Shown here in pieces: positions 33,577-45,327 of a stretch of DNA of 64,000 nt (its first letter is position 1; each line of letters opens with the position of its first letter). The position numbers and the translations under genes are program-made. The notes below the pieces were generated by a model. That model saw nothing but the letters and a program-made list of their open reading frames with translations, had not been told where the DNA came from and did not search any database. Origin of the DNA: Trichosporon coremiiforme. Its lineage: Eukaryota; Basidiomycota; Tremellomycetes; Trichosporonales; Trichosporonaceae. The stretch spans positions 1,095,757-1,159,756 of the forward strand of contig BCJJ01000009.1 of assembly GCA_039545355.1 (NCBI GenBank). The letters are read 5' to 3'.

Positions 33577-35469
33577 TGTGTTGTTCAAAGCAGCAAGCTA
33601 CAGTTCAAGATGTGGGGCGTAAATGAGGTTCAGAGATTCGAGATGAGTAACGACAGTTGAGCACCAGGCCTGTTTTGTCGCTGTAGAGGGCGGGGGAAAG
33701 CGTAAAAGAGTGTGTGCCGCCTGTCGAAGTTGTCGAAGAGGATCAAGAACCCGCAGTCGGGGGTCGGCAGATGGCGGAGAGAGAGGGAGGGAGGGGGAGG
33801 GAGATAGGGGGAGAGAGAGAATAAAAGAGTGGACTAGACTATGATGGAGAGAAAGGAAGAGAAATGAGAACGCAGAGAGGCCCAAAAGACTAGTGTGAGG
33901 ATTGGAGGGAGGGAGCGGGGGTGGTGTGTGTGGTGTGTCTGAGCGCGTCTGGCCCTGTCCGTCGAAACCGGTGTGCGGTGTGCGGTCTGCAGGCTGCGAG
34001 AGCGCCCCGTAAGGTGCAACGGGGTGCAACGGGTGGGTGCTCGAGGTGCTGCACTAGGAAGGTGACGTTACACGGGATGGACGAACCGACGTGACACAGG
34101 CACAACGCACACGGCCAGAGGGTGCAGAAGGCAAAAGGGGGCGCGACGTGTTGTCCATGAGTCGGATGGGACGTAGGGACGCGCTTCGGCACATAAGGCA
34201 CTACCCTGACCTACCGCAACGCCATGCCTTGGCCGTCAGCTGGATGGGAGCCCAAGCACCAGTACGCGCCGGGTCTTCAGGGGCCGGCAGGGCTCCCAGG
34301 GTCCATCCAGCAAAAAAAGGTCCAGGAACCCTGGCAATTCCTTCCCACTTGGGACAAGGGCCTGTTAATCCTTGCGCCCGTTCTGTTCTAAAACGGCGAC
34401 GGCGAGCTCTAAACCAATGGTGGACGGCGCTGAGACCGCTCGGGCCACCGGCTTGCTCGTGGCCGCAGTGGCCGCCGTGGGCACCGTGGGTGCGTGAAGC
34501 ATTAAGCACTGCCGAGTCAGGTTTAGGATTACGCCTCAAGCCCTCCACCCTCATGCCCTGTGTCCTCGAGGTCCTAGTCATAATCCATGGCCCGCCAAGG
34601 CCTGCGGGCACTGGTCTACTGGGCCGCTGGGCCACTGAGGCAAAGCTTTCAACAGCTCGGCATGCTCAGCTGGCAGCTAGCCCTATAGCCCGGATGACAG
34701 CTGACAGGATCACAGCGCTTCAGTATACCCAGCGCCTTCCCCGGTCGGCTCTGCCCGCCGCCGCCGAGCTTGAATCGGAATTCATCGCGGCCACCCCCCC
34801 CTTCCATTGTTCATGACCCGCCGCGTCCTGAACCATTTGCTGACCCTGGTCAAGTTATTCCAAGAACGCCGACGCAGCCTCGTCGCTGCGGACGAGTTCT
34901 GTGCTGGGCACCGGCAACAGTCTGGTCCTATGTCTGGCTGGTTTGGGGTGCTAGCGCACAATGGTGCCGGACGCGTCCAGACTGGCTAGACTGGCCAGAC
35001 TCGCGCTGCACCATGCAATATCCCATCGCTCGGGCCGCGGATCCAACTGATGCGCCAACGGAGCCAAAAAGACACGCACGCCGCGTTCAGGAACCCACAT
35101 GAAGCAAACTTGCTTCTTTCTGTGATCACCTATGCGACCGATCGTAATATGGACAGACCAATGGAAATAGTATCCATTGGTGCGCAGCGGTCCAGATCAC
35201 TCCTGCCCACTGCACTCGAAACACGCTTGAATTGCCTTGGCCGGCCGCCCGCCTAACGTGGACAAATGTAGGCACGCCAGGGACGTTTCGTTGCCAGTCT
35301 GTCCACGTGATGAATCGAGCAGTGGCCCGAGCCATGTTGGCCTGTTGGTCCACTGGTGGAGGTTGACTCCGAGACTCGGAGAAGTGCGCCCGAGCCTGAG
35401 GCTCTGCGATACCACACAAATAACCTCCCCATACCGACTTGTCGACACCCCACTTCGGGGCCACATGCA
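33577..35469. other. Intergenic, between two divergent gene starts
   Basis: 1.9 kb. The first 320 bp are the pyrimidine-rich leader (coding strand) of the Ser-rich gene. The plus-strand open frame 34091-34816 has no ATG start and an Arg/Pro/Trp-rich peptide without a motif; I do not call it a gene. The last part is the promoter of SHE9. Confidence 0.5.
33777..33830. repeat. Polypurine tract (G/A) with runs of G
   Basis: About 50 bases of gagaggga/gggagg type on the plus strand, i.e. CT-rich on the coding strand of the Ser-rich gene, 200-250 bp upstream of its ATG. Several GGG runs could stack as a G-quadruplex or triplex. Confidence 0.7.
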
Positions 35470-37045
35470 ATGGTCCTGCTACGACGGTCCCATCGGTTGT
35501 GGCCGTCCCCTCGCCCGATCTCTTCTCTCCGCCTCCAACCGACATTTCCCAAGCGGCTCCATGATGAGCACAAGCCCGATGGTCCAGAGCGTTCAACAAA
35601 CGATGACAGCGTGCTGCCGTTAGGGCCGCCGTCGCCCCCCCAGCATGTCCCCGTGCCGAACCCAGATGACTTTGTCCTGCGCCTTGCAGCGCAGACTGAG
35701 CATACGTCGGAGCGACCACAGACTGAGCCCTCAGCGACCGCATCACCGTCTGGTGACCCCGCAGATTCTGCAGTCATGCAGGAGCTGCTCAAACAGCAAC
35801 AGGACCAGCTGCAAAAGGAAAAGGATCTGCAGAAGGAGGAGGAGCAGCTCCAGAAGGAAGCAGAGCGCAAGCTGAAGGCGTTCGAGCTGCTGGAACGGAG
35901 AAAACAGGAGCCCGAGGAGCAGGGCCGTGCAGTGACCTGGGCGGATCCAGTGTCTGTCGCGGAGGCGACTGCGGCGGCCTCTGCCACGGCAACAGCTACC
36001 GCGCCGTCGGCGTCGCTGTCGATCCCGTCAATTTCCACCGAAGAGTTCAAGAAGCGGCTGACGGAGTGGAAGACAGCACTGGACAAGAAGAGCCGAGAGC
36101 TTGCCCAGCAGGCGGACAAGAACTTCTCTCTGCTGGGACTGCGTGTCAACGAGGTCACCGGTTACCGCGAGGTTGAGTTGCTGAAGGAGGCCGTGAAGAG
36201 TCGAGGTGCGTCTCATACCAGAGACATCGCTGACCCAAGAACGAGAGATCGAGGGTAAGCGCAAGGACGTCCGCGAGGCGAAGGCGGCGTACGAGACCGC
36301 TGTAGCGACACTGTCCAAGACGCAGCAAGATGTGCAAGCCCTTCTGGAGCGCAAACATAGTTGGTCGGACCACGATGTCGCCCACTTCACGCAACTGGTG
36401 CGGTCGGACCACGCCTCGAAAAATGCGGTCGAGACAACATCGCAGCAGCTGAAGGACGCCGAGCTCGCGGTGGACACGGCGTTCACAGCTTTGATGCAGT
36501 CGATTCTCGAGCGATACCATGAAGAGCAAGTCTGGAGCGACAAGATCCGAAGCGTGTCGACATGGGCGAGTCTCGTCGTGCTCGGCGCAAACTTGATCGT
36601 GTTTGTTGGCGCCATCGCCTTCGTGGAGCCATGGAAGCGCAAGCGACTGGTCGAGGGCCTTGAAGAGCGCATGACAGGTATGATGACAAAGGTCGATAGC
36701 CAACTCCAGACGCTATCGGAGCGAGTTGGAAGTCTCGAGCCGGCTTCCTCTTCTGTCCACGCTGCGGCGCACGTTGCGGCTGTGAATAGCGAAGAGTCAC
36801 GCGAGCAGTCACCGAAGGAAGACAGTGGAAGTCACACTTTGCCCTCGCCGATTCACACCCTCGAACCCCATCTCTCAACTGTGCCATACGGCCCGCAAGC
36901 GTTTGCGTGGTCCACCGATTCGCTTGACAAGTTGGCGCCGCCGTCGGCAGAGCGCGACCTCGCTGCCGCCGTCGCGTTCGGAGCAGTCACTGGTGCCGTC
37001 ACAGTCGGTCTCGTGTCTCTCATTGCATCTCTCATTCGTCAATAA
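35470..37045 (+). CDS. SHE9: Mitochondrial inner-membrane protein She9/Mdm33
   Basis: 513 aa from exons 35470-36205 and 36240-37045. It starts with an Arg-rich mitochondrial presequence (MVLLRRSHRLWPSPRPISSL). A long coiled coil follows (QELLKQQQDQLQKEKDLQKE, EEFKKRLTEWKTALDKKS). The family core is FSLLGLRVNEVTGYREVELL, then the segment joined across the intron EREIEGKRKDVREAK, then ALLERKHSWSDHDVAHFTQL. One transmembrane helix lies at WASLVVLGANLIVFVGAIAF and a second at the very C-terminus (AVTVGLVSLIASLI). In yeast Mdm33 shapes the inner membrane and affects its division. The upstream open frame has no ATG before 35470. Confidence 0.9.
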
Positions 37046-37185
37046 TACTACAATGCATTCATTCTACTTGGTCAAACTCGCTTCGCGATCCATGACGCGC
37101 TGGTCGAGCTTGACAAGGATCACCGTGCGCTGCGGGTATTGATCCGTTGAAACGGTGTGCGCTGTGACTCGGGCCGGCTGGGTGA

Positions 37186-37958
37186 TCAGTACTTGCCCCT
37201 CCACATGTCACTCACGACGTCCAGGCCGTCCAGAACTCCCTCCACGACTCCGGCTGTGAAGGCTTCGCAGCTCAGTTGCGACATGTCTTTCGGGATCGAA
37301 ATGTGTTGCGTCAAAGGCGGTTGATTCATCGTGATCATGTCTGGCGTCAGCAAGGACCACCTCTCATGTCCTACATTCATCCTCGCCCTCGACACTGCGT
37401 TCGAGACCGTCGGCTGGTCGTCCGAACGCGTACTTGTACACATGCGTGTGTACGAACTGCAGAATGGGGATCAACCGATGCTCTCTCCGCGGGTCCTATG
37501 AGTCAGTATTGTCAGGCATATGATGCACACCTTCATGTTCGACGACTGGGCATTTCGCAGCAGGAGAAGTGCCAGGATCCTGCTTCCTGCCTCGTATCCG
37601 AGCGCCGTCAATCTGAGGGTCAGTGGTTGTGAGCGACAGCAGCTCACCTCTTCTCCAAGTCAGCCACGCTATCTACTCTAGACTGGCTGTATGCCACTAT
37701 CTCAGCAAACAGAAACGACCATGCCGATAGAGACACCTCTGCGCCCTTTGTCTTGTTCAACGGCCGCTCCAGAATGTTCGCGCCTGCTGGAGGAAGGAGG
37801 AGTTGCTGTTGTCCCAACCCGCTCTGCGGCCGGGGAGAGCCTCGAGAGTCGATCAAAGAACGGGGAACCTGGGAAACTGTGCTTGTTGACGTGTTCGTGC
37901 TGTAAGAGTAGAGGGGTGGGTTTGGCCCGCCGCTGGAAGGCGGTCCCGACGACGACAT
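37186..37958 (-). CDS. TRS31: TRAPP complex subunit Trs31/TRAPPC5
   Basis: Bet3-fold subunit of the TRAPP tethering complex and Ypt1 exchange factor at the Golgi. Four exons. A Ser/Thr-rich N-terminal extension (about 60 residues) precedes the family core: ILERPLNKTKGAEVSLSAWS, FLFAEIVAYSQSRVDSVADL, LTALGYEAGSRILALLLLRN, ILQFVHTHVYKYAFGRPADG, then HISIPKDMSQLSCEAFTAG and VVEGVLDGLDVVSDMW. Introns lie at about 37650-37615, 37527-37494 and 37402-37369, each ending in a CTGAC branch and an AG. The ATG at 37958 (MSSSGPPSS) is preferred; an in-frame ATG at 38072 is farther upstream than the family needs. Tail-to-tail with SHE9, 140 bp apart, and 133 bp from the SER1 stop. Confidence 0.92.
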
Positions 37959-38091
37959 TGTTGATGGGTGAACGACAAGCAACTGATCGAGGTGTGACGT
38001 TGACGCTATCTCGGTATCGTTAAATTGCTTCCGTCCTACCGAAAAGTCAAAATGATACCCGGATACATGCATGTTCTATGTGTTTTATGAT

Positions 38092-39362
38092 TTAATACGA
38101 AGCAGCAAACTGCGAGATGTACTCGCAAGCGGCCTTGACAGACTCGAGCGAGACTGCATTGTAGAGAGACAGACGAATACCGCCGACGGAGCGGTGGCCC
38201 TTGATCTGGCGGAAGCCTTGCTTCTCTGCGCCATCGAGGAACTCCTTCTCCTTTCCGTCGCCGGAGATTTCGAACGTCACGTTCATCCAGCTGCGAGCGT
38301 CCTTCTCGCGGACGACGCACTTGACGGCACCCTTGGCCTCGGCTTCATCGAGCGTCTTGTACAGGAGCGCAGCCTTCTCGCCGTTGGTCTTGGCGAGGCC
38401 CTCAATCCCACCGCGCTCGGCCAGGAGATACTTGAGAACAAGGGCGGAAACGTAGATGGGGAAGACCGGGGGCGTGTTGTACAGGCTCTTGTTGTCGGCG
38501 AGGATCTTGTACTCGCTCTGGATAGGCACAATGGGAATGCCCCCGAGCTTCATGGCCTCAGTAGTGTCGACGAGGAGATCGTTGCGCACGATGACGATCG
38601 TTACGCCGGACGGGCCGAGGTTCTTCTGGGCACCGGCGTAAATGATGCCGTGGCGCTCGATCTGGGGGATGGCGCGGGAGATGAAGGACGAGGAATAGTC
38701 GGCGACAATAGGAACATCCTTGGGGACCTTGTCGAAGGGGAAGGCGTACGGCGAGTCGGAGCCAGCGGGCGGGAACTCGATGCCGTTGATCGTCTCGTTC
38801 TCGCAGTAGTAGACGTAGGCAGCGTCGGGAGAGAAATCGTAATCCTCAGCCTTCGGCAGGGTAGTAAACTTCTGGGGCTTGGTCGTGGCCGCGAGACGAA
38901 CGTCGGCGAACGGCGGGGCGTTGGGGGACGGGGCAGTCGCGAGACGCTGGGCCTCGGCGTACGCCTTGGAGGACCACGAACCGGTCACGACGTAGTCGAC
39001 CTTGGGAGGCTGGTATTCGGTGTCACCGGCGTGCTGAAGACGGCGGTAGGCGAGGAGGTTGAGGAAGACCGAAGCAAACTGAGTCGTACCACCTCCCTGG
39101 GCGAAGAGAATCGAATAGTTGTCGGGGACGCCGAGAAGAGTACGGAGGTTGGCTGGGAATCAGACCTAACTCTGTGGTGAGACATACCCTCAGCTCCCTC
39201 GATGATGGCCTTGAACTCCTTGCCGCGGTGCGACAGCTCGCAGACGCCCATGCCAGTCCCGTCATAGTTGACCAAACCCTTGGCCGCCTCCTCCAGAACG
39301 GACGTAGGTAGCGGGCTGGGGCCGGCAGCGAAGTTGTGAACCTGCTCACGAGTGAAGGGCAT
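38092..39362 (-). CDS. SER1: Phosphoserine aminotransferase
   Basis: PLP enzyme that makes phosphoserine from 3-phosphohydroxypyruvate in serine synthesis. 411 aa from exons 39362-39188 and 39152-38092. The start MPFTREQVHNFAAGPSPLP and the block GMGVCELSHRGKEFKAIIE are typical. Then come LLGVPDNYSILFAQGGGTTQ, DYVVTGSWSSKAYAEA, IVADYSSSFISRAI, and IIYAGAQKNLGPSGVTIVIV with the PLP-binding lysine in AQKN. The C-terminus is GIRLSLYNAVSLESVKAACE. Divergent from MRF1 with 127 bp between the two starts. Confidence 0.97.
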
Positions 39363-39489
39363 CGTGGATGGTGAATAGTGTGGAGGCAATCCAACTTTCG
39401 GCGTACACGGTTAATCAAGCAAGAGGATTTCGGAAAAATCACCCGTCACCTCATCATTCACAATATCGACTCGATTCATTCATCACACC
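39363..39489. promoter_or_regulatory. Compact divergent promoter, SER1/MRF1
   Basis: Only 127 bp separate the two ATGs, so both 5' UTRs and core promoters must share it. It is A/T-richer than the flanking exons. No clear TATA box or known binding site was identified. Confidence 0.6.
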
Positions 39490-40802
39490 ATGCTCCGGGC
39501 GCTCCCCAGCTCTGCAATGGGCAGCGTTCGTGCGGCTCGGACACTAAGGCTTTCACACAGCCTCCGACCATACGCAAGCGCTGCCCCGAAATGGTTGACC
39601 GATGAAGAAGCCGCAAATGCCAAGCTACTCGAAGCAGTGAAAAGTCGGGTTGACCAGTTTCAGACCGCGCAGGACGTGAGTCGAAATCGGGAGTGGAGTC
39701 ACTGATAGCAGACGCCTGGGACAACTGTGCAGGAGCAGAAGGAGCGCTCCAAGATCATGAAGGATCTCGGTCCCCTTGCCGACGCCTACAGGCGGTACGA
39801 GAGTGTCCGCAAAGTGGGTGGTTGGGTCTTCTCCAGCTGACCTTGCAGTCGATTATGGAGATCGAGCCGCACCTCTCCGACCCAGACGAGACGATCCGCG
39901 AAATGTTTGCTGCCGAGAAGGAGGAACTGCTGGGGAGTCTAGACGAGGCTCTGGAACCGCTGCCGGAGCTGCTCCTCCCGACTCCAGAGGTCGCTGAGCT
40001 CCCGGTGATGATCTCGATCAACGCTGGAGTCGGAGGCTCTGAATCGGCGCTCTTTGCCATGGAAATGGTTAGGGCGTACACGCGCTATGCGAATCAGCGC
40101 GGCTGGAAGGTCGAGACGATCAGCGAGACGAAGGGTCCGGACGACATTGGTGTCCGCGAAACCACCGTCAAGATTGAGCCAGCTCCGTACAGTGAGGAAG
40201 GAAATGAGGTGTATGGCAGTTTCCAGTGGGAGAAGGGTGTTCACCGCGTCCAGCGTGTTCCCGCAACGGAGTCGCAGGGCCGTGTGCATACGAGCACGAT
40301 CACAGTCATTGTCAATCCCATCTACCCCGACAAGCCGGAGGCGCCACTCGTGGACCCCAAGGACGTCCGGACAGATGTCATGCGCGCTGGAGGCGCCGGA
40401 GGACAGCACGTCAACAAGACCGAGTCCGCGATTCGTCTGACTCACTTGCCTACCGGGATCACTGTCTCCATGCAGGACTCTCGCAGTCAGCACCAGAACC
40501 GCGCATGGGCGTGGGAGATTCTGCGTGCGCGACTCAGTGAGAGGAAGCATCAGGAGGAGATCGAGGCTCGACGAGCGGCTCGTCAGAGCCAGGTCAAAAG
40601 CGCGAATCGCAGCGACAAGGTACGGACGTACAACTTCCCGCAGGACCGCGTGACCGACCACCGCATCGGGCAGAGCTTCAACGGCATCAAGGACATTGTG
40701 GAGGGAGAACGGCTAGAGATCGTCATCGCCGCCCTGCGCGAAGACTTCGATTGCCGCCGGTTAGAGAGCATTCTCCGAGGAGAGGGAGACCTAGACGAAT
40801 AG
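39490..40802 (+). CDS. MRF1: Mitochondrial peptide chain release factor 1
   Basis: Class I release factor ending translation in mitochondria. 413 aa from exons 39490-39675, 39712-39813 and 39849-40802. Starts with a mitochondrial presequence ([20 protein letters not shown]). The PCRF domain includes [16 protein letters not shown] and [20 protein letters not shown]. The stop-codon reading loop is [12 protein letters not shown], a PxT motif of RF1 type (UAA/UAG). The catalytic loop is [19 protein letters not shown] with GGQ intact, then [15 protein letters not shown] and the basic tail [20 protein letters not shown]. Ends 26 bp from the stop of the convergent mutase-like gene. Confidence 0.96.
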
Positions 40803-40828
40803 ACATCATCATCTGTAGCATGCATCAC

Positions 40829-41916
40829 TCATTCCTGAGCCCCACTGAGGAACTTTTTGATCGACTGCTGCTTGTCATCAAATCCAGCAGAGCCAATCCC
40901 TCCACGTTGCCTCTTAACACCGTCCAGGTGGGTCGTCACATCAAGCGCCAAAGTGTCGACTTCAAGCGGAGGTAAAGCCGGTAGCTGAGCGAGAGGGATG
41001 CGGTGTGGTGACTGCTCCCCGATGTAGCCGATCTCGTAGCGGTTCCATCCCGTCTGCTTGTAAGCTTATCATGTGAAACGGCCGCCGCTCACATTCGTCA
41101 TGCCCCTGTATGTCCAATTCTTCTCGATTCCCTCCGGTCGGCGAGCGAGCAAAGCACCCATCAGCTCATAGTTGAAGATGCCATGCGCGACGATCACGAC
41201 ATGGAAGGATGCAGCTGGCTGGCCATAGTGCTCCTGAAGTACCGGCTCGATGTACTTGGCGACACTGATCGGTCAGTGGAGCCCGGCAAAGTCACTCACG
41301 CTTCGTTGGCGCGATCGCGCACGTCCTCCAACGACTCGCCGTCCGGGAACCTGAACACACGTCCCGACTCTCTGAAGAAGCCGTTGCCCCGGCTCGTACC
41401 GAAAGGCTGACCTTCGGCTTGCGGTTAGCCAAGACTGAAGGGATAGCTCACCTTTGCCAAAGTATTGCTCTCGGAGGCCGGCGTCAGTCTTGAGGGAAGG
41501 AGAGCCGCTGTTCTGCTTCTGAATCTGCTGTCCCTGCGGATGTCAGCCGCAAGTGCCCGGCCACGAATCTCACAGTCCAGTGTGCACGTCTCAGGTCGGA
41601 CGTGAAGATGGCATCGATCGGCTCGTTCACCAGCGACGCGCCGAGTGCTTTAGCTTGCTAGGCGTTTAGCACAGCAGTCAGACCCCACATACGTTCATTC
41701 CTGTTGGATAAGTACAGACCACCTAGCCCGGTGCATACCATGGTTTGAAAGTGGAGCATCCGACCACCCAGCCCACACTGGGCGCAAGTTGTCTAGAGAA
41801 ATCAGTCGTCATCTTTGACATGGCTCTTACCAGTGGACTCGCCGTGTCGGACCTGCCTGGTCAGCTTTGAAGCTTCCAAAGCACCCCGAAACACTCACGA
41901 TTGTCAGCGTAATCAT
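40829..41916 (-). CDS. Phosphoglycerate-mutase-like (histidine phosphatase) enzyme
   Basis: Histidine-phosphatase superfamily protein in about nine exons. Exon 1 is 18 nt (41916-41899), exon 2 is 22 nt (41852-41831) and one internal exon is only 8 nt (41700-41693). Spliced, the start is MITLTIVRHGESTDNLRPVW and then AGWSDAPLSNHGMNQAKALG. The catalytic RHGE box is thus split between exons 1-3. Later: AIFTSDLRRAHWTGQQIQ, LREQYFGKGQPFG, FPDGESLEDVRDRANEAV, and HVVIVAHGIFNYELMGALL with the second catalytic His. The C-terminus is IGYIGEQSPHRIPLAQL and a tail. Both catalytic His and both Arg are present. Substrate is not clear: it resembles fungal proteins of broad phosphatase type rather than glycolytic Gpm1. 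At the acceptor near 41050, two AGs would differ by one residue. Confidence 0.85.
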
Positions 41917-42450
41917 GCTGGGTTGTCAAAGAAGAGGAGTTGACTGATCCATCTGCGGCTAAGTCACATCCGAGTCGGACAAGGCCGCTCACGGCACGTG
42001 ATCTTTAACCTCTTGGGATTCCATCCGCACTCGGTGCTCAAGATGTGCTTCTTGAGAGTGATCATTGTTGCCTAGTAAGCTAAGGACCGACAGTCATAGC
42101 GGCACAGCCTGCTGATATCGCCTCATCAAGCGCCTGCGCACTCTCCGGGATCGCGGAGCGTTAGTCAGAGCGAGACCTCGGGCCACGGGGCATCTCCCTC
42201 TTTTATGACAATGCATGCTGCAAACGTATTACGCGATTCCCATCATTGTGTATAGGACAGATGCCCTCACAGGCCGATCACAGAGGTGCGATGGGTTTGC
42301 CCATTAGGAGTGTGCGACGTATTCGACGCCTGATTGATACAGGCGCTCCAGGCATAATCTGTGTCGCCGATTGCCGACGCGCGTCAAGCCACGTTGGTGC
42401 CTCCACTTTGGCTGTCACTTGGGATTTTGTTTTCTTCAACCTCTCACCTC
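41917..42450. promoter_or_regulatory. Divergent promoter region, mutase-like gene/ALG7
   Basis: About 530 bp between two start codons pointing apart. CACGTG occurs at 41995-42000, 79 bp upstream of the minus-strand gene. The 3' part next to ALG7 is T-rich (tttcttcaacctctcacctc). No gene is seen inside. Confidence 0.5.
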
Positions 42451-44117
42451 ATGGCGAGCATAACGCACAAGGCTCCTGCCGAGCCGCTCGGCCGGAGTCC
42501 GCCTGTGCTACTGCTCTCTACGCTCATACCTATTTCCCTCACGCTCATTGTCCACCCACTGTTGCCGATCCTCCTTCCGGAACACATCGCGGACAGGATA
42601 CCTCTCCCTCCCCAGCCTGCGATCCCGGCGCTGCAAGCGAGTATCGGGTTTGCCTTGCTCGCCTTTGTTGGCGCAGTCCTCGTCGTTCCTCGAGTGGCAG
42701 ACGCCTTCCTCAATAGAGGTCTGAAGGGGCGCGACTTACTCAAGCCGGGTGGCCGATCATCCGGGCCATGGATGTGAGTGCAAGCGTGTAGCGGAGCTGA
42801 CACAGCAGTCCCGAGAGCCTTGGGCTTCCTTGCGCCTCGCTCTACATCGGTCTGATGATGCTGTTCATCCCGTTTCCGTTTTCGCACTTGTTCCATTACG
42901 CCAATACCTCGAGCGTCGGTCGGGAGGTCTTTCCGCGTGGCGAGGTGAACCTGTGCACCGCCGACTTGGCTGACACCTCACAGCTGAACTTGTTCCTCTC
43001 TTCTCTCCTGTCTCTGTTCACCGCGACGCTCCTTGGGTTCCTCGACGACCTGTTCGACATTCGTTGGAGGCACAAGCTGCCTATTCCCCTCATCGCAGCG
43101 ATCCCGATGCTGCTGGTTTACTACTCCGAAGGCGGGCTGACGTCGGTCGTTCTCCCTGCCAGCGCTGGAAAGCTGCTAACATCGTTGGGGCTGCCAGGCT
43201 GGGCCGGAAACATGGTCGTGGATCTTGGTGGGCAATCAAACCCCGCGCAACACTGACGGTGAAGGATTCCTCTACTATGTTTACCTGCTCATGCTGCCCA
43301 CGTTCACCACAAACGCGATCAACATCCTCGCAGGCATCAACGGCGTGGAGACTATGCAGGCGATGTTGATCGCCATGTCTGTCGCCTTGAACGACTTGCT
43401 ATTCCTTCCGATCTGGTCGGCGCGCTTCCTCCGCCTCATCGGTTTCGGTATTCCGGAGGAAGGCAGGCTGCTCGACTGGGCTGCGGGAGAAGTCGTCAAG
43501 AGGCATCTGATGAGTCTCTACTTCATGCTCCCGCTCATTGGCGTCTGCGCAGGTTTCCTCTATCACAACTGGTTCCCAGCTCGCGCGTTTCCCGGCGATA
43601 CGCTGTGCTACTTTACAGGCATGGCTTTCTCCGCTGTCGCCATGCAGGGGCACTTTGCCAAGACGCTCATTCTCTTCTTCATGCCGCAGATCTTCAACTT
43701 CGTCTTATCCTGCCCGCAGCTCTTCCGCATCGTCCCCTGCCCCCGCCACCGCCTTCCACAGTGAGTCCAAGCGTATCGTAGCCGTGCTGACTCTCGAGGT
43801 ACGACGCGGAAACCGGCCTTCTGTCCCCGTCGCTGACCATATTCGACTCCCCGCCAGCGCTGAAGACGCGCGTAACGCTTCAGCTCCTGGAACTTTTCGG
43901 CTTGACGAAACTCCAACGCGCGCCTGCAGACAAGCACGGAGTTATCGTCTCTGCGACAAATCTTACTCTGATCAACTGGGTTCTCGTCCACTTTGGTCCC
44001 ATGCGAGAGCAGACGTTGTGTTTGGCCATAGGCACAATTCAGATGGCCGGCACTGCTCTCGCGTTTGCAATCAGATACGGTCTCGGTACGTTAGTGTACG
44101 GGGGCGACCGCCGCTAG
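42451..44117 (+). CDS. ALG7: UDP-GlcNAc:dolichyl-phosphate GlcNAc-1-phosphotransferase
   Basis: ER membrane enzyme that makes dolichyl-PP-GlcNAc, the first step of N-glycan synthesis and the target of tunicamycin. 518 aa from exons 42451-42773, 42809-43227, 43265-43760 and 43799-44117. Multiple hydrophobic helices occur. Signature blocks: FLNRGLKGRDLLKP, LGFLDDLFDIRWRHKLPIPL with the Asp pair, FTTNAINILAGINGVETMQA, FPGDTLCYFTGMAFSA and QGHFAKTLILFFMPQIFNF. The PRHRLPQYDAETGLLSPS segment is joined across the last intron. The start was taken at the first ATG (MASITHKAP); the frame upstream is open but has no ATG. Ends 36 bp from the convergent TTC1 stop. Confidence 0.95.
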
Positions 44118-44153
44118 ACTAGATATAAATTTATATTACACATGTACACTCTA

Positions 44154-45200
44154 TTAGCTCTGGAAGCGCATGTTGTAGCCGCCGCCTGGTTGCTGATCAA
44201 ACTTGAACATATCGGTGCTGAGACCAAACTTGCCCAGAAGACCGTTCCCAAGTTCTTTCAGCTTGTCCATCATTTCGTTCTTTTCCTTCTCCTGCTGCGC
44301 GGCGATCCGACCGGGGAGTGACGCCAGCGCCTTCCGAGCGAGAGAAAGCTGAGGCGATGTCTTCGGCAACGCGTTCACGAGCGTTTGGTAGTCTGCAGGG
44401 TCAGCGAGACCTTGACGTCACTAACGGACCTTCTTGCGCGGACGACAATGACGACCATGAGCCGATGTTCTCATTCGCCTGCGCGCGTCGGTGGACCGCC
44501 TTCAGATAAGCCGGATCGATCTCGAGCGCTGTCGTCAATTCTCTTATGCGTGTCCACCAAATTCACCCTTGTTGCACGCTTCAACAGCCTGCTTGTACTC
44601 CTTCTCTGCCAAGTACACGGCTGCGAGATTGCCCCAGACAGCCTTCGTGCATTCACGGACGTCAGCTTCCACATCATCTCTTTCTGTGTCCTTCGGCCGT
44701 AGTCGATCGGCCTCGATTTCCGCAGCCTCCTCATCCGTCACCTCCGCCAAGCCACTCAGCTCCGCCTTGGGCTTTGCCTTTTCTGGCCGTGGGCAAACTG
44801 GAAGAGTGTCAATGGCGGCGAGATAGCTTTTACGAGCTGCGTCTAGCCGCTGCGGTTTGGCTCTGAAGTGCTGGTTGCCGTTGTCCTTGAGCGACAGGCC
44901 GCGGTGGAGTAAGTTCTGCAGGCGTCAGCTCGATACAAGACGAATATTCACCTTCATCTCTGCCGTCGTGAAGCGAAAAGTGCCTGGGGCTTCCAACTCC
45001 ACGCCCGCCTCCTTGTCCGACCCCGGCCCCGACCACTTGTCCTGGCCGTCGTCGAAACTAGCGGAAGAAGCCCCGTCCTCAGCATTGGAACTGTGCGGCT
45101 CTTCCGGCTGGTACTTTTGTTTCGCCCACGCGGGAGGTTCAAAGTCTCGCGCGTCGAACGACGGAAGGTCGGGAAAGTCGTCCGGCAGTTTGGGAGGCAT
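44154..45200 (-). CDS. TTC1: TPR protein of the TTC1 family
   Basis: Small cytoplasmic tetratricopeptide protein, a likely co-chaperone. Starts MPPKLPDDFPDLPSFDARDF with a disordered acidic N-terminus. TPR motifs follow an intron: HRGLSLKDNGNQHFKAKPQR, AVWGNLAAVYLAEKEYKQAV, EACNKALEIDPAYLKAVHRR, AQANENIGSWSSLSSAQEDY. The C-terminus, AAQQEKEKNEMMDKLKELGN then LLGKFGLSTDMFKFDQQPGG, is the conserved TTC1 end with its MxxLKxLGN and GLSTDNF-like motif. Three introns, one with an unusual GTCCGT donor. It starts 127 bp from the LYS4 stop, on the same strand. Confidence 0.88.
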
Positions 45201-45327
45201 TGTGTGTTGTCAAATCGATCATAACGACGCCAGTTGGAACAACATCGCCGGTGGAGGTCGGACAAATCTCGGTAAAACTCTGTGAACTATGCGAATGCCC
45301 ATATTGCATGCGAATATGCTACTAAAT

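Noticed and set aside
34091..34816. Plus-strand open frame of 241 codons
   Set aside because: Begins with GTG, no early ATG, Arg/Pro/Trp-rich peptide with no family signal.
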